Below are positions 15,054-22,641 of a stretch of 23,222 nt of DNA, one piece after another (positions within the stretch are counted from its first letter, which is position 1; each line of letters starts with the position of its first letter). Below the pieces are notes generated by a model. It ran no database searches, was not told the origin of the DNA, and saw nothing but the letters and a program-made list of their open reading frames with translations. The position numbers and the translations under genes were made by a program. The DNA is from Anaerolineaceae bacterium (GTDB lineage: Bacteria; Chloroflexota; Anaerolineae; Anaerolineales; Anaerolineaceae): the NCBI GenBank assembly GCA_011620465.1, contig WOZC01000103.1:1-23222 (forward strand), read 5' to 3'.

Positions 15054-15518
15054 ATGTTAAATCTGATTCTTCCGAATTCTTACGCCCAGGAGATCGACCA
15101 GACCCGGCTTGCGACGGCCTTCCGTGAAGGCGCAAAAATACTCGGGCTTTCAAAGAAAACCTCGCTAACCCTGCGGGTTACAAACAACCGCCTGATTCGC
15201 CAATTCAACCATGCCTGGCGCGGTGAGAATTTCCCCACCGATGTTCTGTCTTTTGAAAACACATTCACTGACCCAGAAACAGGGGAGGAATATCTTGGGG
15301 ATATCGTTATCTCCTTCGAGAAAGCCCGCCAACAAGCAAAATTGGGTGGGCACACCGTTCAATCTGAAGTTGAGCTGCTCTTCGTGCATGGATTACTCCA
15401 CCTGGCAGGCTATGATCACGACCAGAAAGAAGAATGGGCTGAAATGACGAAAGCCCAGGATCAAATCCTCAAGAAGATCGGCAACCCGCTCCAGGGTGGT
15501 ATTCAGTACAATGAGTAA
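15054..15518 (+). CDS. ybeY: YbeY endoribonuclease, rRNA maturation factor
   Basis: 154-residue zinc endoribonuclease involved in 16S rRNA 3'-end processing and ribosome quality control. The zinc site H112-GLLHLAGYD-H122, with H116 inside, is the complete HGxLHLxGYDH signature; TDVLSF (62-67) and LGDIVIS (81-87) are further family blocks. Full family length. AAAGG lies about 6 nt before ATG 15054. It is the last gene of the yqeY-pgpH-ybeY operon. Confidence 0.95.
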   Translation: MLNLILPNSYAQEIDQTRLATAFREGAKILGLSKKTSLTLRVTNNRLIRQFNHAWRGENFPTDVLSFENTFTDPETGEEYLGDIVISFEKARQQAKLGGHTVQSEVELLFVHGLLHLAGYDHDQKEEWAEMTKAQDQILKKIGNPLQGGIQYNE

Positions 15519-15531
15519 GACCTCGTTTTCT

Positions 15532-15552
15532 TGACCTTCGGTTAGTCTTTTT
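15532..15552 (+). terminator. Weak possible terminator after ybeY
   Basis: TGACC (15532-15536) can pair with GGTTA (15540-15544) around a 3-nt loop, followed by GTCTTTTT. The stem is only 5 bp with one G-U pair, so it is a poor terminator, but nothing better lies downstream. Confidence 0.3.
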
Positions 15553-15604
15553 CCTCTCCTAAGTATCATTGCTCTCCTTGCAAGGACTAAACCTCCATTA
15601 TTGC

Positions 15605-15639
15605 GAGATTGCTTCTTCACCTCACTCCTCACAAAGACG
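15605..15639 (+). repeat. Decayed dispersed repeat, copy A
   Basis: The stretch starting GAGATTGCTTC and ending TCACAAAGACG matches, position by position, the widespread intergenic repeat whose usual form I recall as GAGATTGCTTC...CTCGCAATGACG. It shares about 22 of 34 positions with the copy at 19663-19696, in the same orientation and without gaps. Confidence 0.55.
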
Positions 15640-15781
15640 ATTCTCGTTGTAGACCGTGATTGAACTACACAATACCCAAAGGGCACCTTGTCTGGCCTAC
15701 GGTTGGAGGCAGAATCCTCCGTTCAGGATCACAATTTTTCCTGATATGAACCATCCATTTTCCCAGCTAACCCTAACTCTC

Positions 15782-15790
15782 TGGTACAAT
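15782..15790 (+). promoter_or_regulatory. Likely extended -10 promoter of argF-rocD-pyk
   Basis: TGG directly before TACAAT (15785-15790) forms an extended -10 element, which can work without a good -35; none is seen. Transcription from here would give a leader of about 80 nt before argF. No clear ARG-box operator is visible. Confidence 0.4.
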
Positions 15791-15879
15791 CCCTTGAAGT
15801 ACATCATCGCTCAGAGCTTCCAGATTTGAGCTATGAATTTTTGCCTTAAGCCGATTCAAAAGGAGAGAAAAAATTAATT

Positions 15880-16806
15880 ATGCACAAAGATTTTCTGGAC
15901 ATCATCGACTACACCCCCGCAGAGCTGCAAGAATTATTAGACCTCGCCATTCAACTCAAAAAAGAGTACATGGCAGGCGGCAATCAGCCTGTACTCAAAG
16001 GCAAGGTCCTTGCCATGATCTTCCAAAAGCCTTCATTGCGCACGCGCGTCAGCTTTGACATGGGCATGCGCCACCTTGGTGGAGACGCGCTCTACCTTTC
16101 TCCCAACGAAATAGGGTTGGGGAAACGCGAATCCATCGCCGACGTCGCCCGGGTTTTGGACGGCATGGTCCACGGCATCATGGCCCGTGTTTTCCAACAT
16201 GAGCACGTGTTGGAACTTGCTCGATGGACAACAATCCCCGTTATCAACGGTCTCAGTGATTACAGCCACCCCTGCCAGGCGCTTGCCGATGTCATGACCA
16301 TCTACGAAGAATTCGGACAGATCAAAGATGTCAACATCACTTACGTCGGTGATGGTAATAACGTTGCAGTATCGTTAATGCAAATTGCCGCCAAACTGGG
16401 AGCCAACTTCACCATCGCCAACCCGGAAGATTATGACATGCCGGCAACTGCGATTGAAACCATCAAACCTTTTGCCCAAGCCAGCGGTAGCAAACTGACC
16501 TTCCTGCGTGACCCACACGAAGCTGTCAAAAAAGCCAAAGTGATTTACACCGACACCTGGACCAGCATGGGTCAGGAAGAAGAATCCGCGAAACGCGAAA
16601 AAGTCTTCCCTCCCTACCAGGTCAATGACGCCCTCGTTGCTGAGGCCGATCCGGACGCGATCGTGCTGCACTGCCTACCCGCTCACCGTGGGCAGGAAAT
16701 TACCGACGAAGTTGCCGACGGACCTCATTCCCGGCTCTTCCCCGAAGCACACAACCGACTGCACGCACAAAAAGCAGTTCTTTACACCCTATTAGGAGGC
16801 AAATAA
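15880..16806 (+). CDS. argF: Ornithine carbamoyltransferase
   Basis: Joins carbamoyl phosphate and ornithine to citrulline (arginine synthesis), or the reverse in arginine breakdown. 308 residues, cytosolic. The carbamoyl-phosphate loop is SLRTR (52-56), then HPCQALAD (130-137), the ornithine-binding SMG (229-231) and catalytic HCLPAHRG (264-271) with its Cys. Strong GGAG before ATG 15880. rocD begins 3 nt after the stop and pyk follows, so they form an operon. Anabolic versus catabolic direction is not visible: no arcA or arcC is in the window, and the rocD partner suggests ornithine supply or disposal. Confidence 0.95.
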   Translation: MHKDFLDIIDYTPAELQELLDLAIQLKKEYMAGGNQPVLKGKVLAMIFQKPSLRTRVSFDMGMRHLGGDALYLSPNEIGLGKRESIADVARVLDGMVHGIMARVFQHEHVLELARWTTIPVINGLSDYSHPCQALADVMTIYEEFGQIKDVNITYVGDGNNVAVSLMQIAAKLGANFTIANPEDYDMPATAIETIKPFAQASGSKLTFLRDPHEAVKKAKVIYTDTWTSMGQEEESAKREKVFPPYQVNDALVAEADPDAIVLHCLPAHRGQEITDEVADGPHSRLFPEAHNRLHAQKAVLYTLLGGK

Positions 16807-16809
16807 TTA

Positions 16810-18009
16810 ATGAATACACAGGATTACATCAACATAGAGTCAGAATACGGAGCAAATAACTATAAACCCCTCAATGTTGTTTTATGTGAAGGAAAAGGTG
16901 CCTGGGTAACCGATGTCGATGGAAATCGCTATCTTGACTGCCTGAGCGCATACTCCGCCGTCAACCAGGGTCACTGCCACCCTCGAATTGTCCAGGCAAG
17001 TATTGACCAGGCGCAAAAGATTGGTCTGACTTCGCGTGCTTTCCGTAATGACAAACTGGGTCTTTTCTACAAAAAACTGGCTGATCTGACTGGCTATGAG
17101 ATGGTATTGCCGATGAATAGCGGTGCTGAAGCTGTCGAATCTGCGATCAAAATCGCCCGTAAATGGGCTTATGCCGTTAAGGGCATTCCCAGATACGAAG
17201 CAGAAATCATTGTCGCCGAAGGGAATTTCCACGGACGAACGACCACGATCGTTTCTTTCTCGACCGAAGAATTTTATAAGGAAATGTTTGGTCCCTTCAC
17301 TCCTGGCTTTATCGTTGTCCCCTACGGTGATGCTGAAGCAATCAAAGCTGCCATTACCCCAAACACCGCTGCTGTTATGCTCGAACCGATCCAGGGCGAA
17401 AACGGCGTAATCATCCCTCCCGACGGCTATCTAAAACAGGTTGCGGAATATTGTAAAGAAAACAATGTGCTCTTCATTGCTGATGAGATTCAAACCGGTC
17501 TTTGCCGTACTGGCAAGTGGTTTGCCTGCCAGTATGAAGACGTTCGCCCTGACGTGACAGTCATAGGTAAAGCTCTTTCCGGTGGTATGTACCCAATATC
17601 AGCAGTTCTTTCTGACAAAAACATTTTAGGTCTCTTCCTCCCTGGCGAACACGGTTCCACTTTTGGTGGCAGCCCTATGGCAGCAGCAATTGGTATCGCC
17701 GCATTGGAAGTTTTGGAAGAAGAGCACCTGGCTGAACGCGCCACAGAGCTTGGTGAGTACTTCATGGGTGAACTGCGGAAGATCGATGCCCCAGTTATCA
17801 AAGAAATCCGCGGTCGCGGTATGCTAATCGGTGTCGAACTATACCCAGAAGCCGGTGGTGCCCGCCGCTATTGTGAAATGCTCCAGGCGGAAGGTATTTT
17901 AGCCAAAGAAACCCACGACAACGTGATCCGCTTTGCCCCACCCCTGGTAATTGATAAAGCGGACCTGGATTGGGCGCTGACCAAAATCGCGGGTGTGTTA
18001 AAAAGGTAA
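16810..18009 (+). CDS. rocD: Ornithine aminotransferase
   Basis: PLP-dependent class III aminotransferase of 399 residues that moves the delta-amino group of ornithine to 2-oxoglutarate, giving glutamate semialdehyde and glutamate. The signature YLDCLSAYSAVNQGHCHP (41-58) is typical of ornithine rather than acetylornithine aminotransferases. D225 (ADEIQTG) contacts the PLP nitrogen and K254 (VIGKALSGG) forms the Schiff base. GGAGG lies 10 nt before the ATG, inside the end of argF, so the two genes are closely coupled. The product enters proline or glutamate metabolism, feeding or draining ornithine beside argF. Confidence 0.92.
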   Translation: MNTQDYINIESEYGANNYKPLNVVLCEGKGAWVTDVDGNRYLDCLSAYSAVNQGHCHPRIVQASIDQAQKIGLTSRAFRNDKLGLFYKKLADLTGYEMVLPMNSGAEAVESAIKIARKWAYAVKGIPRYEAEIIVAEGNFHGRTTTIVSFSTEEFYKEMFGPFTPGFIVVPYGDAEAIKAAITPNTAAVMLEPIQGENGVIIPPDGYLKQVAEYCKENNVLFIADEIQTGLCRTGKWFACQYEDVRPDVTVIGKALSGGMYPISAVLSDKNILGLFLPGEHGSTFGGSPMAAAIGIAALEVLEEEHLAERATELGEYFMGELRKIDAPVIKEIRGRGMLIGVELYPEAGGARRYCEMLQAEGILAKETHDNVIRFAPPLVIDKADLDWALTKIAGVLKR

Positions 18010-18019
18010 GGTAAAAGAA

Positions 18020-19462
18020 ATGACCAGGTTTGCCAAGATTGTTGCTACGCTCGGTCCTGCCAGCTCTGATGAGAAAACACTCACAGCAATGGTGGAGGCC
18101 GGGCTCGACGTTGCTCGTTTAAATTTTTCGCATGGAGAACACGAAAGCCATGCCGCCCTGGTCGAATTGATTCGCCAGATTTCAAACAAGCTTGGCAAAC
18201 CTGTCACAATCTTAATGGACCTGCAAGGTCCAAAATTAAGGGTCGGCGACCTGGGGAAAGACGGTTTGACCTTGAAATCCGGGCAAGAGATTGCTCTCAG
18301 TTCTTTTGAAAACCCGGAAGATCTGCCTGATGGTGTCACCTTTATTCCTTTTGATGTTCCTAAACTCCATGAAGCCCTCAAACCAGGCAACCATATCCTC
18401 CTCGATGATGGGCAACTGGAGTTTGAAGTCACCCGCATGGATGGCAAAAACATCTTTGCCAAGGTCTTACTGGGCGGGAAATTAAAGTCTCACAAAGGCG
18501 TTAACCTCCCCGGATCAAACCTCGACATCCCTATTTTGACCCCCAAAGATCTGGATGACTTAAAATTTGGTTTGGGTCTCGGGATCGACCTGGTGGCAGT
18601 TTCGTTCGTAAAAACTGCTGGGGACATTCAAATGGTCAGGGAGACGATACGCTCAATGACCAGCAGCCAATGGCTGCCTCCGATTGTTGCCAAATTGGAG
18701 CGCCCTGAAGCGATTGAAAACCTGGAATCAATCATCAAGGTCACTGACGGTGTCATGGTTGCCCGGGGTGACCTCGGCGTTGAAATGTCGCCAGCAATCG
18801 TTCCATCGGTACAAAAATCGATCATCAAGACAGCCAATTTGAACGGCAAGTTTGTTATTACAGCCACGCAAATGTTGGAATCAATGATCAACAATCCCCG
18901 CCCCACTCGAGCTGAAGCTGCCGATGTCGCCAACGCAATCTTTGATGGCAGCGATGCGGTCATGCTCTCTGCCGAGTCAGCTGCAGGCAAGTACCCCGTG
19001 CTCGCTGTCAAAATGATGGACACCATCATTCGTCAGGCTGAACTGCATCTTAAAGAATGGGGGCATAACGATACTCTCGACAGTAAGTCTTTCAACGATG
19101 ACGTCGTCACCATCTCAAGGGCGACCAAAGTAATGGTGGATAACCAGGATGTAAAGGCAATTATCGTCTTTACTATGTCTGGAATGTCTGCACTCTGGAT
19201 GAGTAAAGCCAAACCGGTTGTGCCGATTTATGCCTTTACGCCAAAACTCACAACTTATCGTTGGCTGGGGATCTGCCGGGGTGTTATCCCGATGCAAGTT
19301 CCACATGCTGATACGCTCGAGACGATGATCATGCATGTTGAAACTGCCATCACTGCTGCGACCGACCTTTGTAAAGGTGATAAGGTTGTGGTCGTAAGCG
19401 GCTTCCCTGTTGGCGCTTTCTCCGCCCCGAATTTGGCGTTGCTTTATACGATCAGGGGATAA
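18020..19462 (+). CDS. pyk: Pyruvate kinase
   Basis: Glycolytic enzyme making pyruvate and ATP from phosphoenolpyruvate and ADP, 480 residues. Visible motifs: KIVATLGPASS (N-terminus), RLNFSHG (33-39), LMDLQGPKLRVG, the catalytic region IVAKLERPEAIENL with its Lys, VARGDLGVEM (Mg2+ site) and TATQMLESMI. The C-terminal domain is intact (VVVVSGFPVG), so allosteric control is possible. It starts 10 nt after rocD with only a weak GGTAA, suggesting coupling. Grouping with argF-rocD is unusual. Terminator hairpins follow. Confidence 0.96.
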   Translation: MTRFAKIVATLGPASSDEKTLTAMVEAGLDVARLNFSHGEHESHAALVELIRQISNKLGKPVTILMDLQGPKLRVGDLGKDGLTLKSGQEIALSSFENPEDLPDGVTFIPFDVPKLHEALKPGNHILLDDGQLEFEVTRMDGKNIFAKVLLGGKLKSHKGVNLPGSNLDIPILTPKDLDDLKFGLGLGIDLVAVSFVKTAGDIQMVRETIRSMTSSQWLPPIVAKLERPEAIENLESIIKVTDGVMVARGDLGVEMSPAIVPSVQKSIIKTANLNGKFVITATQMLESMINNPRPTRAEAADVANAIFDGSDAVMLSAESAAGKYPVLAVKMMDTIIRQAELHLKEWGHNDTLDSKSFNDDVVTISRATKVMVDNQDVKAIIVFTMSGMSALWMSKAKPVVPIYAFTPKLTTYRWLGICRGVIPMQVPHADTLETMIMHVETAITAATDLCKGDKVVVVSGFPVGAFSAPNLALLYTIRG

Positions 19463-19492
19463 CATAGTCGGTAGGTTCTATTCTGTGCTTCC

Positions 19493-19527
19493 AAGCCGGA
19501 TTCCGTAGTTGAATCCGGTTTCATTTT
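19493..19527 (+). terminator. Rho-independent terminator after pyk
   Basis: CCGGATTC (19496-19503) pairs perfectly with GAATCCGG (19511-19518) around a 7-nt loop, extended by a G-T pair and two A-T pairs, then TCATTTTT. 30 nt after the pyk stop. Confidence 0.7.
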
Positions 19528-19662
19528 TGGAGATTGCCACATCCACTGCACCCCTTGTTATAACTGACCATTAATCCGTCACTAAATACTTTGCCATCAA
19601 GCTTTGAGGGAGGGTTCATATTATCTTAGGCAAAAGATCGTGGTATTCCGCTTTTGAACGGT

Positions 19663-19696
19663 AAGATTACTTCGTCGCTGCGCTCCTTGTAATGCC
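19663..19696 (+). repeat. Decayed dispersed repeat, copy B
   Basis: The stretch containing CTTCGTCGCTGCGCTCCTTG is close to the recalled repeat core (CTTCGTCGCTCCGCTCCTCG) and aligns without gaps to copy A at 15605-15639. It lies between the two terminators in the pyk/korB convergent gap. Confidence 0.6.
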
Positions 19697-19699
19697 ATA

Positions 19700-19732
19700 A
19701 AAAAGACCGCCGCTTTGAACGGCGGTCTTTTT
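19700..19732. terminator. Bidirectional terminator between pyk and korB
   Basis: A perfect 13-bp stem (19700-19712 with 19720-19732), containing GACCGCCG/CGGCGGTC, with a 7-nt loop and A and T runs on either side. It is placed to end korB transcription on the minus strand and to back up pyk on the plus strand. Confidence 0.9.
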
Positions 19733-19748
19733 ATCAACAAACAAACCG

Positions 19749-20789
19749 TCAATACAACGAACGATTGATCTCAGCCAACATCGCCTCGGTTGGTCTGAGC
19801 CGGTCGCTGCTGATGCGGTTCAACGGTTCTTCTGGTAAATCATACAGTTCCTGGATAGTCGCGGTTGCTTCAGAGAAATAGATCAAGCCAGTGGCAAAGT
19901 ACTTATTCTTATAAGATTCAGTCAACAAGTCCAGGGCAGCACTTCGATCGGTCGGGTCATAATCTTTACCAATCTTATGCAAAACGATATAACTGCCATC
20001 CTGGATCCGTATCTCTCGATACGTTCCCGGCTCAAAATCAGCCAGGTCAATGTCTTCTTTTCTGCTGAAATACTTAAAGTCATGCAAGGGAGCTTCATTG
20101 TCTCTCCCCCAGGTGTACGACTGCAAGGCGTCATCCTTGTTGTTGAATGTAACACAAGGGCTGATCACATCAATGACAGCAATACCATGCTGTGAAATGG
20201 CAGCCTTGATCAGCTCTTTCAACTGCTTCGCATCTCCTGAATAAGCCCGCGCCACGAAAGTTGCACCACTGATCAGTGCTTCCATGCACAAATCCAGCGG
20301 AGGAAGCATATTCACACCCTGGTGTTTCAACACCAAGCCTTGATCTGAAGTGGCAGAAAACTGACCTTTGGTAAGAGCATAACAACCATTATTCTCAATA
20401 ATATAAGTCATCGGCACATTTCGGCGGATGACATGTTTGAAATGTCCCATACCGATGCTGGCAGTGTCACCATCTCCGGATAAACCGAGGATGTGGATGG
20501 AAGAATCTGCAAAACATGCACCGGTTGCCAGGGTCGGCATACGTCCGTGCAACCCATTGAAACCAAACGAACGGTTCAGGAAGTAGTTTGGGCTTTTGCT
20601 GGAACAGCCGATAACGCTGATTTTAACAAAGCGTTCAGGTGGAAGCCCCAATTCCCATACCGCGTTTTGCACCTGGGCTGAGATGGCATTGTGACCACAA
20701 CCCGGGCATAAGGTCGAAGGGTTGCCTTTGTAATCGCCCAGAGCCAAACCACAGAGATTGAGTTCAACAGTTTTTGGTTCAGTTTCCAC
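19749..20789 (-). CDS. korB: 2-oxoacid:ferredoxin oxidoreductase, beta subunit (2-oxoglutarate type)
   Basis: Thiamine-pyrophosphate subunit of 346 residues. With KorA it oxidises a 2-oxoacid and CoA to acyl-CoA and CO2, reducing ferredoxin, or runs in reverse for CO2 fixation. C28, C31, C62 and C212 (TLCPGCGH, GCSS, SPCV) are the ligands of the [4Fe-4S] cluster. GDGD (105-108) begins the TPP/Mg2+ motif that continues to NNGCYALTKGQ. Its start overlaps the 3' end of korA by 11 nt, so the two are translationally coupled and should be made in equal amounts. The 2-oxoglutarate assignment rests on family resemblance; pyruvate or branched-chain acids are possible. Confidence 0.9.
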   Translation of the reverse strand: METEPKTVELNLCGLALGDYKGNPSTLCPGCGHNAISAQVQNAVWELGLPPERFVKISVIGCSSKSPNYFLNRSFGFNGLHGRMPTLATGACFADSSIHILGLSGDGDTASIGMGHFKHVIRRNVPMTYIIENNGCYALTKGQFSATSDQGLVLKHQGVNMLPPLDLCMEALISGATFVARAYSGDAKQLKELIKAAISQHGIAVIDVISPCVTFNNKDDALQSYTWGRDNEAPLHDFKYFSRKEDIDLADFEPGTYREIRIQDGSYIVLHKIGKDYDPTDRSAALDLLTESYKNKYFATGLIYFSEATATIQELYDLPEEPLNRISSDRLRPTEAMLAEINRSLY

Positions 20790-22626
20790 GTTTGCCTTCC
20801 TTGCGTTCCTGATTAATGATGCTTTCTACAGCCCACTCTGCGGTCATCGGCATACCGCCAATATCAGAAATGGAAATTAATTTCTGCGAGTACTCAGAAA
20901 TCTCCAACGACAATATTTCGCAAAGTTGACCATCCCGATTCAACTCCAGAACATAGTTTCGGGTGTGGCTGGCAATAAATTCTCGTACTGCCGGGTTAGT
21001 TGGCAGCGCCCTCACGCGCATGTAGTCAACAGCGATGCCCATTTCCGCCAACTTATCCTGGGTCTCTCGCAGAGCGTCATCCGTAGAACCCATACCGATA
21101 ATCCCGATTTCCACATCCTCGCTCTTTGAGCGCCGGAAGATCGGATCAGGCAATAATGGGACCGCGCTGTTCAATTTCTTCTCAATTCGCATTAACATCC
21201 TGGACCAGTTTTCAGGATCTTCGCTGTAACCGCCATACTCATCATGTCCGGTTCCGCGGGTAAAATATGCCGCTTTCGGGTTCTGGTTGCCCATCACCGT
21301 GCGATAAGGGATCCCATCGCCTTCGATATCCTTGTAGCGTCCCCAATCCTTGAATTGGTCCAGTTCTTTTTCCCAGATGATACGTCCACGATCGATTGGT
21401 TTGTTGGGGTAAACAAATTTCTTTGTCACCCATTGGTTCATACCCAAATCGAGATCGGTCAGAACAAAAATGGGAGTCTGGAACCGTTCTGCCAGGTCGA
21501 GCGACCGCCACCCAAACTCGAAACACTCTGTTGGTGTACCGGGGATGAGAATAATGTGACTGGTATCGCCATGACCAAGGTAATAAAGCATAGAAAGGTC
21601 CCCCTGGGCTGTCCGGGTGGGTAAGCCTGTACTTGGACCGACCCGTTGCACATCCCATACGACCACTGGTGTTTCTGTAAAGTAAGCCAAACCGAGATTT
21701 TCTGTCATCAGGCTGATACCGGGACCTGAAGTCGCGGTCATAGACCGTAAACCACCCCAGCCTGCACCAATGGCAGCACCCATGGCAGCCAATTCATCTT
21801 CAACCTGCAAGATCACGCATGTTTTCTTACTGGTGACCGGGTCGAGCCGAAGCTGGTCAACCTGGTCGATCATTGCTTCTACCAGGCTGGTTGCCGGGGT
21901 GATGGGATACCATGAGCAAAACTCAACGCCGCCAAACAAAGAACCCAATCCACCAGCGTTGTTGCCATCCGTGAGAATATAGTCAGTTAATGGAGGAAGT
22001 TTTTTTACAAAGAAACGGTCTTTCTTTTCAAGATGCTCTGCTGCATAATCAAAACCGGTCTTTACCATTGAGAAATTAGATTCAGCGACTGTCGGTTTTG
22101 AGGAGAAATGACTGTAAATAGTCGAATACAAGGCTTCAAGAGGAATCCCCAATACCTGTCCGACAATACCCACGAAGAGCATGTTTTCCATAAATGCTTG
22201 CAATTTACGGGGGACATCAGTGCCTTTTATCAGGTTTTTGATCGGCATAGGATAGTAGATCAAATCGTCACGGGGAGTTTCAGGCAAACTCAGATTGTTC
22301 GCATAGAAAACCACGCCGCCTTTTGCCAAATACTGCATATCCTTTTCAAAGGTCACCTGGTTCATCGCAACGACGATATCGTCGTGTAACTGCCGCCCGG
22401 TATGTCCCTTCTCTGATGCTCTGATCACAAACCAGGTTGGCAATCCCTTGATGTTGGATGGGAAAACGTTCTTTCCAGATGTAGGAATTCCCAGGTGAAA
22501 AAGAGTTCGGTACAAGATATTGTTGGCAGTAGCGCTGCCCGAACCATTAACCGTACAAATTGTTATACAAAATTCATTGACGATCGGTCCGTCCCCTTCG
22601 TAGGTGATTTTACTAGCCTCAATCAT
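20779..22626 (-). CDS. korA: 2-oxoacid:ferredoxin oxidoreductase, fused gamma-alpha subunit
   Basis: 615-residue partner of KorB. Residues about 20-185 form the gamma domain (NGSGSATANNILYR, SEKGHTGRQLHDD). The alpha domains run from about 215, with the substrate motif YPITPAT (240-246) and TATSGPGISLMTENLG (297-312), which fits the usual fused layout. No ferredoxin (delta) domain is present, so electrons must leave through the KorB cluster to a separate ferredoxin. AAGGAG (22642-22637) lies 10 nt before ATG 22626. The GntR/FCD regulator gene ends 15 nt upstream on the same strand, implying one transcript. Confidence 0.92.
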   Translation of the reverse strand: MIEASKITYEGDGPIVNEFCITICTVNGSGSATANNILYRTLFHLGIPTSGKNVFPSNIKGLPTWFVIRASEKGHTGRQLHDDIVVAMNQVTFEKDMQYLAKGGVVFYANNLSLPETPRDDLIYYPMPIKNLIKGTDVPRKLQAFMENMLFVGIVGQVLGIPLEALYSTIYSHFSSKPTVAESNFSMVKTGFDYAAEHLEKKDRFFVKKLPPLTDYILTDGNNAGGLGSLFGGVEFCSWYPITPATSLVEAMIDQVDQLRLDPVTSKKTCVILQVEDELAAMGAAIGAGWGGLRSMTATSGPGISLMTENLGLAYFTETPVVVWDVQRVGPSTGLPTRTAQGDLSMLYYLGHGDTSHIILIPGTPTECFEFGWRSLDLAERFQTPIFVLTDLDLGMNQWVTKKFVYPNKPIDRGRIIWEKELDQFKDWGRYKDIEGDGIPYRTVMGNQNPKAAYFTRGTGHDEYGGYSEDPENWSRMLMRIEKKLNSAVPLLPDPIFRRSKSEDVEIGIIGMGSTDDALRETQDKLAEMGIAVDYMRVRALPTNPAVREFIASHTRNYVLELNRDGQLCEILSLEISEYSQKLISISDIGGMPMTAEWAVESIINQERKEGKRGN

Positions 22627-22641
22627 TAATGATTCTCTCCT

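Larger units (their letters stand above)
15519..15879. other. Gene-free region between ybeY and argF
   Basis: 361 bp without a credible gene. It holds a weak hairpin, a perfect 12-bp palindrome TCCTTG-CAAGGA (15575-15586), a decayed dispersed-repeat copy (15605-15639), a GGAGG-6 nt-CCTCC hairpin (15705-15720) and a likely promoter (15782-15790). Confidence 0.65.

Noticed and set aside
15705..15720. GGAGG-6 nt-CCTCC hairpin upstream of argF
   Set aside because: Only 5 bp and no T tract; not enough to call a terminator, attenuator or riboswitch.
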